The notes under the pieces are model-generated. The model was not told where the DNA came from and ran no database searches. It saw only the letters and a program-made list of their open reading frames with translations. DNA of 64,000 nt from Acuticoccus yangtzensis (GTDB taxonomy: Bacteria; Pseudomonadota; Alphaproteobacteria; Rhizobiales; Amorphaceae): contig NZ_MJUX01000003.1 in assembly GCF_001927245.1 (NCBI RefSeq), positions 1 to 64,000 on the forward strand. The letters run 5' to 3'. Shown here in pieces: positions 36,039 through 45,778 of the stretch; position 1 is the stretch's first letter, and the number at the start of each line of letters is the position of its first letter. A program made the position numbers and the translations under genes.

Positions 36039-37190
36039 TCACAGCGCGATCCACGCCGCGTCGGCGGCGGAGGAGCGCACGCAGGCGTCGACGAAGGTGA
36101 CGCCGAGGAGACCGTCGCGCACCGTGGGAAGGAGCAGATCCTCAGGCATTGGCTCCCCGGCCTTGCGGGCGCGGATGGCGCGGGCGGCGTCGCGGTAGAG
36201 GTTGGCGAAGCCTTCCAGATAGCCTTCCGGGTGGCCTGCGGGGATGCGGCTCAGAGAGGCGGTCGCCTCGGTGCCGGGGCCGCCGCGTGTCAGCCGCCGC
36301 GTCGGCTCGCCGTGCGGGGTGAAGAGCAGCACGTCCGGCGTCTCCTGGCACCATTCGAGGCCGCCCGCATCGCCGTAGACGCGCAGCCGCAGCGCGTTCT
36401 CACAACCGACCGCCACCTGGCTCGCCCAGATGAGGCCTTTCGCGCCGCTGGCGTAGCGAAGCATCACGTGGGCGTTGTCGTCGAGCCGGCGGCCGGGGAC
36501 GAAGGCGGTGAGGTCGGCGGCGATCCGCGCCGGGGCCTCGCCGGTGACGAAGGTGGCGAGCTGCAGCGCGTGGGTGCCGATGTCGCCGATCGCCCCGCCC
36601 GCGCCGGACTTCGCGGGGTCGGTGCGCCAGGCGGCCTGCTGGTTGCCCTCCGCCTCCACGGGGGCTGCGAGCCAGCCTTGCGGGTACTCCACGTTGACGA
36701 CGCGCACCGTGCCCAGCGCGCCCGCCGCCACCATCGCCCGCGCCTGCCGCACCATCGCGTAGCCGGAATAATTGTGCGTCAGCACGAAGAGCGCGTCGCT
36801 GGCCTCCGCGGCGACGGCGAGCGTGTGCGCCTCGTCCAACGTGCCGGTCAGCGGCTTGTCGCAGATGACGTTGATGCCGCGCTCCAGAAAGGCCAGCGCC
36901 GGGGCGAGGTGGACGTGATTGGGCGTGACGATGGCGACGGCGTCGATCCCGTCGTCCCGCGCCGCCTCGGCGTCCGCCATGGCGGTAAAGTCGGCGTAGA
37001 CGCGGGCGGGATCCAGCCCCAGCGCGGCACCGCTCGCCCGCGCGCGGTCCGGCGAGGAGGAGAGGGCACCCGCGACGAGGGTGAACTCACCGTCGATGCG
37101 GGAGGCGATGCGGTGGACGGCGCCGATGAACGCGCCTTCTCCGCCGCCGACCATGCCCAGTTTGAGCGGTGCCGCTGGCCGGGGCGTCAT
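36039..37190 (-). CDS. Gfo/Idh/MocA family oxidoreductase
   Basis: A 383-residue NAD(P)-dependent sugar or inositol dehydrogenase. The Rossmann part begins LKLGMVGGGEGAFIGAVHRI. The catalytic ICDKPLTGTLDEAH motif and GGAIGDIGTHALQLATF in the substrate domain are typical. ATG 37190 overlaps the stop of the upstream isomerase (ATGA). The context is uptake and oxidation of a cyclic polyol or sugar. Confidence 0.92.
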   Translation of the reverse strand: MTPRPAAPLKLGMVGGGEGAFIGAVHRIASRIDGEFTLVAGALSSSPDRARASGAALGLDPARVYADFTAMADAEAARDDGIDAVAIVTPNHVHLAPALAFLERGINVICDKPLTGTLDEAHTLAVAAEASDALFVLTHNYSGYAMVRQARAMVAAGALGTVRVVNVEYPQGWLAAPVEAEGNQQAAWRTDPAKSGAGGAIGDIGTHALQLATFVTGEAPARIAADLTAFVPGRRLDDNAHVMLRYASGAKGLIWASQVAVGCENALRLRVYGDAGGLEWCQETPDVLLFTPHGEPTRRLTRGGPGTEATASLSRIPAGHPEGYLEGFANLYRDAARAIRARKAGEPMPEDLLLPTVRDGLLGVTFVDACVRSSAADAAWIAL

Positions 37191-38245
37191 CGGTCGAGCC
37201 CCAGCATGGCGCGGTTGGCGGCCTCGTTGGTCCCGCCGGACGCGAAATCGTCGAACGCGGTTTCGGTGACGCGGATGATGTGATCGCGCACGAAGGCGGC
37301 CCCTTCGCGCGCGCCGTCCTCGGGATGCTTGATGCAGCATTCCCACTCCACGACGGCCCACCCGTCGAACCCGGCGGTCGTCAGCTTGGAGAACACGGAG
37401 GTGAAGTCCACCTGCCCATCGCCGACGCTGCGGAAGCGCCCGGCCCGGTCCACCCAGGATTGGAAGCCGCCATAAACGCCCTGCCGCCCGGTCGGATTGA
37501 ACTCCGCGTCCTTGACGTGGAACATGCGGATGCGCTCGCCATAGATGTCGATGTTGGCGAGGTAGTCGAGCGCCTGCAGCACGTAGTGGGACGGGTCGTA
37601 GAGCATGTTGGCGCGGGCGTGGTTGCCGGTGCGCTCAAGGAACATCTCGTAGCTGATGCCGTCGTGCAGGTCCTCGCCGGGGTGGATCTCGTAGCAGAGG
37701 TCGATCCCCGCATCGTCCGCCTTGTCGAGCAGCGGGCGCCAGCGGCGGGCGAGCTCGTCGAACGCGGTTTCCACCAGCCCGGCGGGGCGTTGCGGCCAGG
37801 GATAGAGGTAGGGCCAGGCGAGCGCGCCGGAGAAGGTCGCCAGCGCGGAAAGCCCGAGATTGCGCGAAGCGGCGATCGCCAGCTCCACCTGCTCCACCGC
37901 CCAGGCTTGGCGCGCGGCAGGGTCGCCTCGCACGGTGGGCGCTGCGAACCCGTCGAACGCCACGTCGTAGGCCGGGTGGACGGCGACGAGCTGGCCCTGA
38001 AGGTGCGCCGAAAGCTCCGTCACCGTGACGCCGTTCGCCTCGGCGACGCCCTTGAACTCGTCGCAATAATCCTTCGACGTGGCGGCGGCCTTCAGGTCGA
38101 TGAAGCGCCCGTCCCAGCTCGGCACCTGGACGCCGACATAGCCGCATTCGGCCGCCCAGCGGGTGATGCCGTCCCACGTGTTGAACGGGGCCGTATCGCC
38201 GGCAAATTGCGCAAGAAAGAGCGCGGGGCCCTTGATCGTCTTCAC
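37187..38245 (-). CDS. Sugar phosphate isomerase/epimerase (AP-endonuclease-2 fold)
   Basis: A 352-residue TIM-barrel protein of the IolE/IolI/xylose-isomerase-like group: CGYVGVQVPSWDGRFIDL, CYEIHPGEDLHDG, NMLYDPSHYVLQALDYLANI, MFHVKDAEF and AVVEWECCIKHPEDG carry the metal-binding Glu, Asp and His residues. The start is GTG 38245 with GGGAGGAAC upstream; longer in-frame readings look non-coding. It is the first gene of the operon, divergent from the LacI regulator. Confidence 0.88.
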   Translation of the reverse strand: MKTIKGPALFLAQFAGDTAPFNTWDGITRWAAECGYVGVQVPSWDGRFIDLKAAATSKDYCDEFKGVAEANGVTVTELSAHLQGQLVAVHPAYDVAFDGFAAPTVRGDPAARQAWAVEQVELAIAASRNLGLSALATFSGALAWPYLYPWPQRPAGLVETAFDELARRWRPLLDKADDAGIDLCYEIHPGEDLHDGISYEMFLERTGNHARANMLYDPSHYVLQALDYLANIDIYGERIRMFHVKDAEFNPTGRQGVYGGFQSWVDRAGRFRSVGDGQVDFTSVFSKLTTAGFDGWAVVEWECCIKHPEDGAREGAAFVRDHIIRVTETAFDDFASGGTNEAANRAMLGLDR

Positions 38246-38349
38246 GTCGTTCCTCCCGTCCGCACGCCGCCCGCTCTGACGGCGGGTCGACTGTCGCAGG
38301 GTGCGGACCCGCCTGGTGAAGGGGCGGATCCGACACTCGCCATCGCGGC

Positions 38350-38363
38350 TGCAATCGATTACA
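38350..38363. promoter_or_regulatory. Candidate LacI-family operator
   Basis: TGCAATCGATTACA, a near-perfect palindrome around a central CG (AATCGATT core), lies between the divergent operon (start 38245) and the LacI gene (start 38452). This is the usual form of LacI-family sites, so the regulator probably represses both directions. Confidence 0.65.
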
Positions 38364-38451
38364 TCAGAGCTGCCATGCGATTGCAAGACAGCTCACAGCA
38401 ATTTCGGTTAAGCGGCAGGGGCCAAGGCTCAGGAAACAGCGCAGGAAGCTG

Positions 38452-39483
38452 ATGACACGACCGGAAGACCGATCGAGACGGCGGCCGAAAATCGCCGATG
38501 TCGCCGCAACGGCAGGGGTGTCGACGGCGACGGTGAGCCGTGCCCTGTCCAACCCCGGCTTGGTGGGGGAGGCGACGCGCGCCCGCGTGATGGACGCGGT
38601 GGAGGTCACGGGTTACCGCATCAATTCGGCTGCGCGCGACCTGAGGCAGCGCCGCGCCCGCTCGCTCCTGATTCTGGCGCCGAACCTGTCGAACACCTTC
38701 TTCGGGACGATCTTCGCCGCGATCCAGAAGGTGGCCGGGGAGGCGGGGCTGGCGGTGCAGATTTCCGACAGCCGGCTGGAATCGAGCCGCCTCGCCACGC
38801 TGGGGCACGACGGGCGGACGGACGCCATCGTCCTGCTCGACGGTGCGCTGGATCCCGAGATCGTCAACGGCTGGCGGTTGCCTCTGGTCCAGCTCTGCGA
38901 GTGGAACGAAGATTATGATGCGCCGGCCATCACCATCGACAATGCGGCCGCGGCCCGGCTCGCGGTCGACCATTTGGCCCAGCTGGGACACCGGCGGATC
39001 GTTCACGTCGAGGGGCCGCCGGACAACGTGCTGGCCATCCACCGCCGCGCCGGGGCGCAAGCGGGGGCTACGGCGCGCGGGCTGGAGTTGACGCTCCTTC
39101 CCGGCGATTTCACGATGGAGTCGGGCGAAACGGCGGCGCGCCGTTGGGCGGCGATGACACCGCGCCCCACCGCGGTCTTCTGCGCGTCTGACGAGTGCGC
39201 CTTCGGTTTCATCGCCGAGTGCGCGGCCATGGGGCTGGCCGTTCCGGCGGACGTCAGCGTCGTCGGCTTCGACGATGTGGACTTCGCAGGCCGCTTCCTT
39301 CCGGCGCTCACCACGGTCCATCAGCCGCGGGCCGAGATCGGCCGCATCGGCGCCGAACGGCTGTTGGCGGCGCTGGAGGGGGGGCGCCCGCTGGGCCCGC
39401 GCGCCGAACCTGTGCCGACCCGCCTCGTCGTCCGCGCCTCCACCGCGGCGCCGCCCACGACGTCGCCGCGCCCGAAACAGTAA
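38452..39483 (+). CDS. LacI family transcriptional regulator
   Basis: A 343-residue regulator. The N-terminal helix-turn-helix is IADVAATAGVSTATVSRALS, with the hinge GYRINSAARDLRQRRA. The effector domain is of the periplasmic-binding-protein type (LLILAPNLSNTFFGTIFAAI, SVVGFDDVDFAGRFLPALTT). AGGAAG precedes the start. It is divergent from the sugar ABC and catabolic operon, which it probably represses until the sugar is present. Confidence 0.93.
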   Translation: MTRPEDRSRRRPKIADVAATAGVSTATVSRALSNPGLVGEATRARVMDAVEVTGYRINSAARDLRQRRARSLLILAPNLSNTFFGTIFAAIQKVAGEAGLAVQISDSRLESSRLATLGHDGRTDAIVLLDGALDPEIVNGWRLPLVQLCEWNEDYDAPAITIDNAAAARLAVDHLAQLGHRRIVHVEGPPDNVLAIHRRAGAQAGATARGLELTLLPGDFTMESGETAARRWAAMTPRPTAVFCASDECAFGFIAECAAMGLAVPADVSVVGFDDVDFAGRFLPALTTVHQPRAEIGRIGAERLLAALEGGRPLGPRAEPVPTRLVVRASTAAPPTTSPRPKQ

Positions 39484-39509
39484 CGGGCCGGGGGTGCGCC
39501 CCGGCCCGT
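39483..39509. terminator. Bidirectional hairpin between convergent genes
   Basis: An 11-bp stem ACGGGCCGGGG/CCCCGGCCCGT with a five-base loop directly after the LacI stop codon and 20 bp before the stop of the convergent dioxygenase gene. No T run. Confidence 0.6.
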
Positions 39510-39528
39510 CGCCTCTGTGCCGAGGTCG

Positions 39529-40464
39529 TCAGGCGTCCAGCTTCGGCAGCACCGCCTCGATCTCGCGGCGCTGCGCCTCGTACTGGCGCGGCAGCTTCAA
39601 CGACTGGCCGAGCGACTCGAACGGCTCGTCCACGGTGAAGCCCGGAATGTCCGTCGCGATCTCGAACAGCACACCGCCCGGCTCGCGGAAGTAGAGCGAG
39701 CGGAAATAGTCCCGGTCCCGCTGGTCCGTGGTGCGGATGCCGTGCTGGCTGAGGAGCTGCTCGCGCAGGGCGAACTCGGCCGCGTCGTCCGGCGCGCGGA
39801 AGGCGATGTGGTGCACCGATCCGGCGCCCTGCCGGCCGCGCGGGAAACCGCCCACCGCCCGCAGATCCACAACGCTTCCGAGGCGCGCACCCGCGACCTG
39901 GTAACGCGTCGTCGGCCCCTCCGTGGCGCCTTGCTCGAACCCGAACACGTCGGTGAGGATGGCCGCCGTCGCCGCCGCGTCCTCCAGCAGCAGGGTGACG
40001 CCGTGGAGACCGCGCACCGCATGCTCGGCCGGAACCTCGGCGGTCTCCCAGCCCTCCTCGGCCTCGATGCCGGGGATGCCGGCGAGCGCCAGACGCATTC
40101 CGTCCGGGTCGCGAAAGGCGATCACCGTTTCGCCGAAGCGCTTTGCCGGCGCCTCGTGGGTCACGCCCTTGGCGAGCAGGCGGTGAGTCCAGAAGCCGAT
40201 CGACGCTTCGGGCACGCGCAGAACCGTCTCCTGCGTCTCGCCGACGCCGAGGCGACCCGCGGCGGCGTTCTCCCACGGGAAGAAGGTGAGGATGGACCCA
40301 GGCTCGGCATTCTTGTTGCCGAAGTAGAAGTGGAAGGTGCCGGGATCGTCGAAGTTCACCGTCTTCTTGACCATCCGAAGGCCGAGCGTCCCCGTGTAGA
40401 AGTCGAGGTTGCGCTGGGCTGGGCCCGAAATCGCGGTGACGTGGTGCAGTGCATAGCCCGTCAT
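39529..40464 (-). CDS. Ring-cleaving dioxygenase of the VOC superfamily
   Basis: A 311-residue protein with two VOC (glyoxalase) modules: ALHHVTAISGPAQRNLDFYT at the N-terminus and GSVHHIAFRAPDDAAEF in the second half, with a Glu ligand in GGVLFEIATD. This set of His, His and Glu is typical of MhqO/LinE-like extradiol dioxygenases active on hydroquinones. AGGAGG precedes ATG 40464. The divergent DoxX gene is the kind of neighbour often seen in quinone-stress loci. Confidence 0.88.
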   Translation of the reverse strand: MTGYALHHVTAISGPAQRNLDFYTGTLGLRMVKKTVNFDDPGTFHFYFGNKNAEPGSILTFFPWENAAAGRLGVGETQETVLRVPEASIGFWTHRLLAKGVTHEAPAKRFGETVIAFRDPDGMRLALAGIPGIEAEEGWETAEVPAEHAVRGLHGVTLLLEDAAATAAILTDVFGFEQGATEGPTTRYQVAGARLGSVVDLRAVGGFPRGRQGAGSVHHIAFRAPDDAAEFALREQLLSQHGIRTTDQRDRDYFRSLYFREPGGVLFEIATDIPGFTVDEPFESLGQSLKLPRQYEAQRREIEAVLPKLDA

Positions 40465-40680
40465 GGTGTCCTCCTGTGAGGCGGGGGCGCCTCGTTCAAG
40501 GTGAGGCGGGGGCGCCTCGCTGAAACGAGAGATAGACACGAGAGCGCCCCGGCGCCGCCCCTTCGTCCTTGCGCTGGTGCAAATTTAACCTTGCAAAACC
40601 GGCAATTGTATTGCATCAACGGCGAACGATCTGTGCGTCACCGGGCCGACGGTCGGCCCCTCAACATCGTGAGACCTGCC

Positions 40681-41118
40681 ATGATCGATTCCCGTACCGC
40701 GCCCTACGGTGCCTTCCTTCTGCGCGTCGCCCTAGGCGCCATGTTCATTTCCCACGCCTATCTGAAGCTCGCGGTCTTCACCGTGCCGGGCTTCGAGGGT
40801 TACCTGACCTCGCTCGGCCTTCCTGCGCTGTTCGCCTGGCCGATCATCCTGGCCGAGCTTCTCGGCGGTATCGCCATCCTCGTCGGCTTCCACGCCCGCA
40901 TCGTCGCGGTGGTGACGCTGCCGGTGCTCCTCGGCGCCATCGTCGTGCATGCCCCGAACGGCTGGGTGTTCAACGCGACGGGTGGCGGCTGGGAATATCC
41001 GGCCTTCCTCGCCGCTGCGGCCGCGGTGCTGGCGCTGGTGGGTGACGGGGCCTTCGCGCTCCGCCGCAGCGCCCTGCCGCACCTCGGCAGCAACGCGCCG
41101 CTCCACCGCGCCGCCTGA
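40681..41118 (+). CDS. DoxX family membrane protein
   Basis: A 145-residue protein with four membrane helices: about 10-30 (FLLRVALGAMFISHAYLKLA), 45-65 (AWPIILAELLGGIAILVGF), 70-92 and 105-125. DoxX proteins are membrane partners in redox or quinone-related processes. Divergent from the VOC dioxygenase and followed 46 bp later by a LysR gene on the same strand. Confidence 0.85.
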   Translation: MIDSRTAPYGAFLLRVALGAMFISHAYLKLAVFTVPGFEGYLTSLGLPALFAWPIILAELLGGIAILVGFHARIVAVVTLPVLLGAIVVHAPNGWVFNATGGGWEYPAFLAAAAAVLALVGDGAFALRRSALPHLGSNAPLHRAA

Positions 41119-41164
41119 CGCTTCGCCCACCCGGCCCGGTGCGGGCCCGATAAGGATGCCCCGC

Positions 41165-42121
41165 ATGGCCGCACCCGACGACCTGTCCTGGGACGACTAC
41201 CGCCTCGTGCACGAAATCGCCGATGCGGGCGGCATGACGGGCGCTGCCGCGGCGCTCGGCATCAACCACTCCACCGTGTTCCGCCGCCTCGGCCAGATCG
41301 AGGCGGCGCTCGACGTCACGCTGTTCGAGCGGCACCGCACCGGCTATGCCCTCACCCCGGCGGGCGAGGAGATGGTCGCCGTCGCCGGGCGGATGGACGC
41401 CGGCATCGCCGCCTTCACGCGCAAGCTCGCCGGGCAGGAGTTGGCGCCGGAGGGCGAACTGCGCGTCACCACCAGCGATTCGCTTCTGCTCTATCTCTTC
41501 ACGCCGATCTTCGCCGTGTTCCGCGCCGCCTATCCGAAGGTGCGGCTCGACATCGTGGTCGGCAACCAGGCGCTCAACCTCTCGCGCCGGGACGCCGATG
41601 TCGCGATCCGTGCCACCGGGGCGCCGCCGGGCACGCTGGTCGGGCGTCGGGCGGCCCACATCGCCTGGGCGCTCTACGGCCGCCGCGCCGACTTCGGGGC
41701 AGGGGATGTCGCCATCGCCGCCGCGGTGGAGACACACACCTGGGTCGGCCTCGGCGACAGCTTCACCGGCCTCAAGGTGGTGGAGGCGGAGCGGCGGCTG
41801 ATCGCCCCGGAGCGCATCGCCTACCGCCTCAACTCGGTGATGGGCCTCGCCGAGGCGATCGAGGCGGGGATCGGCATCGGCCATCTTCCGTGCTTCGTCG
41901 GCGATGCGCGGCCGGACCTGATGCGCCTCGGCCCGCTGATGCCGGATTATGCGGCGGACCTGTGGCTTCTCACCCATCCGGACCTGCGCCATTCGCCCCG
42001 CGTGCGCGCCTTCATGGACGTCGTGTCAACCGAGATCCGCCGTCGCCGCGCCTTCATCGAGGGTGAAGACGCGGGAAGGCTTGTGCCCGCGGCGGACGCG
42101 GCCCTGCCCGGCGGGGCGTGA
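41165..42121 (+). CDS. LysR family transcriptional regulator
   Basis: A 318-residue LysR regulator: winged helix GGMTGAAAALGINHSTVFRR with LFERHRTGYALTPAGEE, then the effector domain (VTTSDSLLLYLFTPIFAVFR, GIGIGHLPCFVGD). An AAGG about ten bases upstream supports ATG 41165; ATG 41156 is in frame, three codons earlier. It could regulate the DoxX and dioxygenase genes. It converges on the hydrolase at 42126 with a 4-bp gap. Confidence 0.9.
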   Translation: MAAPDDLSWDDYRLVHEIADAGGMTGAAAALGINHSTVFRRLGQIEAALDVTLFERHRTGYALTPAGEEMVAVAGRMDAGIAAFTRKLAGQELAPEGELRVTTSDSLLLYLFTPIFAVFRAAYPKVRLDIVVGNQALNLSRRDADVAIRATGAPPGTLVGRRAAHIAWALYGRRADFGAGDVAIAAAVETHTWVGLGDSFTGLKVVEAERRLIAPERIAYRLNSVMGLAEAIEAGIGIGHLPCFVGDARPDLMRLGPLMPDYAADLWLLTHPDLRHSPRVRAFMDVVSTEIRRRRAFIEGEDAGRLVPAADAALPGGA

Positions 42122-42125
42122 GCGG

Positions 42126-43148
42126 TCAGCCTTCGATGAAGGCGAGAAGGTCGGCGTTCACCGTGTCCGGGTGCGTGGTGCACATGCCGTGCGGCAGGCC
42201 CGGATAGGTGATCAGCGTGCCGTTCGGCAGGAGGTCCGCCGACAGCGGCGCGGAGTCCGCGTAGGGCACGATCTGATCGTCGTCGCCGTGCATGACCAGC
42301 ACGGGCAGATCGATCGCCTTCAGGTCCGCGGTGAAGTCGGTCTCCGAGAAGGCCTTGATGCAGTCATAGTGCGCTTTGATGCCGCCCATCATGCCCTGCC
42401 GCCACCAATTGGTGATGACGCCCTGGTCCACCTTCGCCCCCGGCCGGTTGTAGCCGTAGAAGGGGCCGGACGGCACGTCGATGTAGAACTGGGCGCGATT
42501 GGCGACGAGGGCGGCGCGGAAGCCGTCGAACACCTCCAGCGGCAGCCCGCCGGGATTGGCCTCCGTCTTCAGCATGATGGGCGGAACGGCGCCGATCAGT
42601 ACCGCCTTGGCGACGCGCCCCTTGGCCGCCCGCGCCACATAGTGCGCCACCTCGCCCCCGCCGGTGGAGTGGCCGATGTGGATCGCGCCCTTCAGGTCCA
42701 GCGCGTCGGTGAGCGCGGCGACGTCGGCGGCATAGGTGTCCATCTCGTTGCCGCTGTCGGTTTGGGTCGAGCGCCCGTGGCCGCGCCTGTCGTGGGCGAT
42801 GACGCGGTAGCCCTTCATCAGGAACGTCATCATCTGGTTGTCCCAGTCGTCGGCGGTCAGCGGCCAGCCGTGATGGAAGACGAGGGGCGTTGCGTCTTTC
42901 GGCCCCCAATCCTTGTAGTAGATCTCGGTGCCGTCGCTGGTGGTGATGAAGGCCATGGGGGCGGGTCCTTGGTTGATCGGTGTCTGTGCGAACGATGGGG
43001 CCGGGGCGAAGGGCAGCGCGGCCGATGCGGCGAGCGTGGCGGCTCCGTAAAGGGTGGTGCGGCGGGTGAGGAGGGGGCCGTGGCTACTCCGCTCTCCGCC
43101 GGCAGGAGCCGCCTCGTCTGTCATCTCGGTGTGCATAGCGCCTGCCAT
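42126..43148 (-). CDS. Tat-exported alpha/beta hydrolase, paralogue of 10817-11755
   Basis: A 340-residue hydrolase with a long leader containing [20 protein letters not shown], a twin-arginine signal, and a mature part beginning [20 protein letters not shown]. The nucleophile Ser is in [10 protein letters not shown], the acid in HGDDDQIVP and the base in [11 protein letters not shown]. The mature region is very similar to that of the gene at 10817. GGAGG lies seven bases before ATG 43148. It belongs to the non-heme chloroperoxidase-like group; the true substrate is unknown. Confidence 0.88.
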   Translation of the reverse strand: MAGAMHTEMTDEAAPAGGERSSHGPLLTRRTTLYGAATLAASAALPFAPAPSFAQTPINQGPAPMAFITTSDGTEIYYKDWGPKDATPLVFHHGWPLTADDWDNQMMTFLMKGYRVIAHDRRGHGRSTQTDSGNEMDTYAADVAALTDALDLKGAIHIGHSTGGGEVAHYVARAAKGRVAKAVLIGAVPPIMLKTEANPGGLPLEVFDGFRAALVANRAQFYIDVPSGPFYGYNRPGAKVDQGVITNWWRQGMMGGIKAHYDCIKAFSETDFTADLKAIDLPVLVMHGDDDQIVPYADSAPLSADLLPNGTLITYPGLPHGMCTTHPDTVNADLLAFIEG

Positions 43149-43313
43149 TGTGGGCCTCCGGGTGGCTGGCCGTTGCGGCGCTGTCGGCCGCGCCGGGATC
43201 GGCCGCGTTGACGGCAAGGTGGGCGCTCTGCGGTGCTGGTGACAATTATACGGGCGTATCATCACCGGCCCGGACCGGCCGTGACGTGCCAAAGGGCTTG
43301 GCGTCGATCTAAC

Positions 43314-43331
43314 ATTCATGTATCCATGAAT
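43314..43331. promoter_or_regulatory. ArsR-type operator touching the start codon
   Basis: A perfect 7-bp inverted repeat ATTCATG-TATC-CATGAAT ends one base before the ATG at 43333. This form is typical of ArsR/SmtB operators. Its position means that the bound repressor would cover the transcription start and start codon of the arsenic operon. Confidence 0.75.
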
Positions 43332-43332
43332 T

Positions 43333-44166
43333 ATGGAAGAGATGCTCGACATCGACGCTTTGACCGCGCTCGGCCATCCAGGCCGCCTCGCCGTGTTTCG
43401 TCTGTTGGCGCGCCGCGCACCCCATGGCGTGCGGCCGAGCGAGATCGCCCACGCGCTGGATCTCAAGCCGAACACCCTCTCCGTCTACGTGACGGCGTTG
43501 ACCCGCGCCGGCCTGTTGACCAGTTGGCGCGAGGGGCGTTCCGTCTTCTACGGCGTCGCGCTCGACCGCGTCGGCGCGTTGATCGATTTCCTCGTCAACG
43601 ACTGCTGCCACGGGCGGCCGGATGTGTGTGAGCCTCTCGCGGCCCGCGCGCTGCAACGACTCCCGCAGAGCGCGGAGGTGACCCACGCCCACACCATCCT
43701 CTTCGTCTGCTCGGCCAATGCCGCGCGGTCGCAATTCGCCGAGGCGATCCTCAATCGCGACGGCGGCGCCCGCTTCCGTGCCTTCTCCGCAGGGACGCGC
43801 CCCGGACCCGGCCTCAGCGCGGATGCCGCCGCCGTGCTGACGGCGCGGGGGCATGACCTCGCCGGCCTCGCGCCCAAGCCGGTTGCCGCTTTCGCCGCGC
43901 CGGGCGCCGCTCCGATCGACATTCTCATCACCGTTTGCGACGAGGCGGCCAACCGGGAGCGGCCACGGCTGCCCGGCCTTCCCCTCACCGCGCATTGGAG
44001 CGTTGCTGCGCCGGGATCGGCGCCGGGCGACCGCGCGGCCGCATTCGGCGCCGCCTACGACACCATCAAGGCGCGGCTGGACCGGCTGATCGCGCTGCCC
44101 ATCGCCGCCCTCGGCCCCGCCCGGCTCCAGGCCGAGCTGGACGCCATCGGCACCCCTTCAACCTGA
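43333..44166 (+). CDS. ArsR regulator fused to LMW-phosphatase-type arsenate reductase
   Basis: A 277-residue fusion. Residues 1-100 are an ArsR-type winged helix ([40 protein letters not shown]) followed by a Cys-rich [11 protein letters not shown] that may bind As(III). Residues 118-270 are a low-molecular-weight phosphatase/thioredoxin-type arsenate reductase domain with the P-loop [10 protein letters not shown]. It would sense arsenite and possibly reduce arsenate. First gene of the ars operon, with a palindromic operator at the start. Start 43333 or 43342 (both in frame). Confidence 0.9.
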   Translation: MEEMLDIDALTALGHPGRLAVFRLLARRAPHGVRPSEIAHALDLKPNTLSVYVTALTRAGLLTSWREGRSVFYGVALDRVGALIDFLVNDCCHGRPDVCEPLAARALQRLPQSAEVTHAHTILFVCSANAARSQFAEAILNRDGGARFRAFSAGTRPGPGLSADAAAVLTARGHDLAGLAPKPVAAFAAPGAAPIDILITVCDEAANRERPRLPGLPLTAHWSVAAPGSAPGDRAAAFGAAYDTIKARLDRLIALPIAALGPARLQAELDAIGTPST

Positions 44167-44219
44167 CCCTCACGACCCTGAGACGGCCCCACGCCGATAG
44201 GCCCCACGACGGACCCGCC

Positions 44220-44659
44220 ATGACCATCACCATCTACCACAACCCCGCCTGCGGCACGTCGCGCAACGTGCTCGCCATGATCAGGAATTCCGGCGTCGAG
44301 CCGGTCGTGATCGAGTACTTGAAGACCCCGCCGGACCGGGAACGCCTCACGGCGCTCATCGCCGCGATCGGCCTTCCGGTGCGCGAGATTATGCGCCGCA
44401 AGGGCACGCCCTACGATGATCTCGGCCTCGACGATCCGAAGTTCTCCGACGACGACCTGATCGGCCTCATGCTGGAGCACCCGATCCTTCTCAACCGGCC
44501 GATCGTCGAGACGCCGATCGCCACCCGCCTCTGCCGCCCGTCCGAAACGGTGCTCGACATTCTGCCGGATGCGCAGAAGGGCGCCTTCACCAAGGAAGAC
44601 GGCGAGGCGGTGGTGGATGCGGCGGGCAACCGCGCCGCTCCGAACAGCGGGGCCGCGTG

Positions 44660-44660
<1 letters not shown>
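44220..44660 (+). CDS. arsC: Glutaredoxin-type arsenate reductase
   Basis: A 146-residue ArsC of the ArsC/Spx fold. The catalytic Cys is in [16 protein letters not shown] near residue 12, with the typical [32 protein letters not shown] and RLCRPSE (Arg residues for arsenate). It reduces arsenate to arsenite with glutathione/glutaredoxin. The stop overlaps the start of the ACR3 gene (TGATG). A second reductase type is present in the fusion gene upstream. Confidence 0.93.
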
Positions 44661-45739
<1,079 letters not shown>

Positions 45740-45778
45740 AGGGCGTGACCCGGCGGGCGCGGCGGCGTAAAGGCTGAG

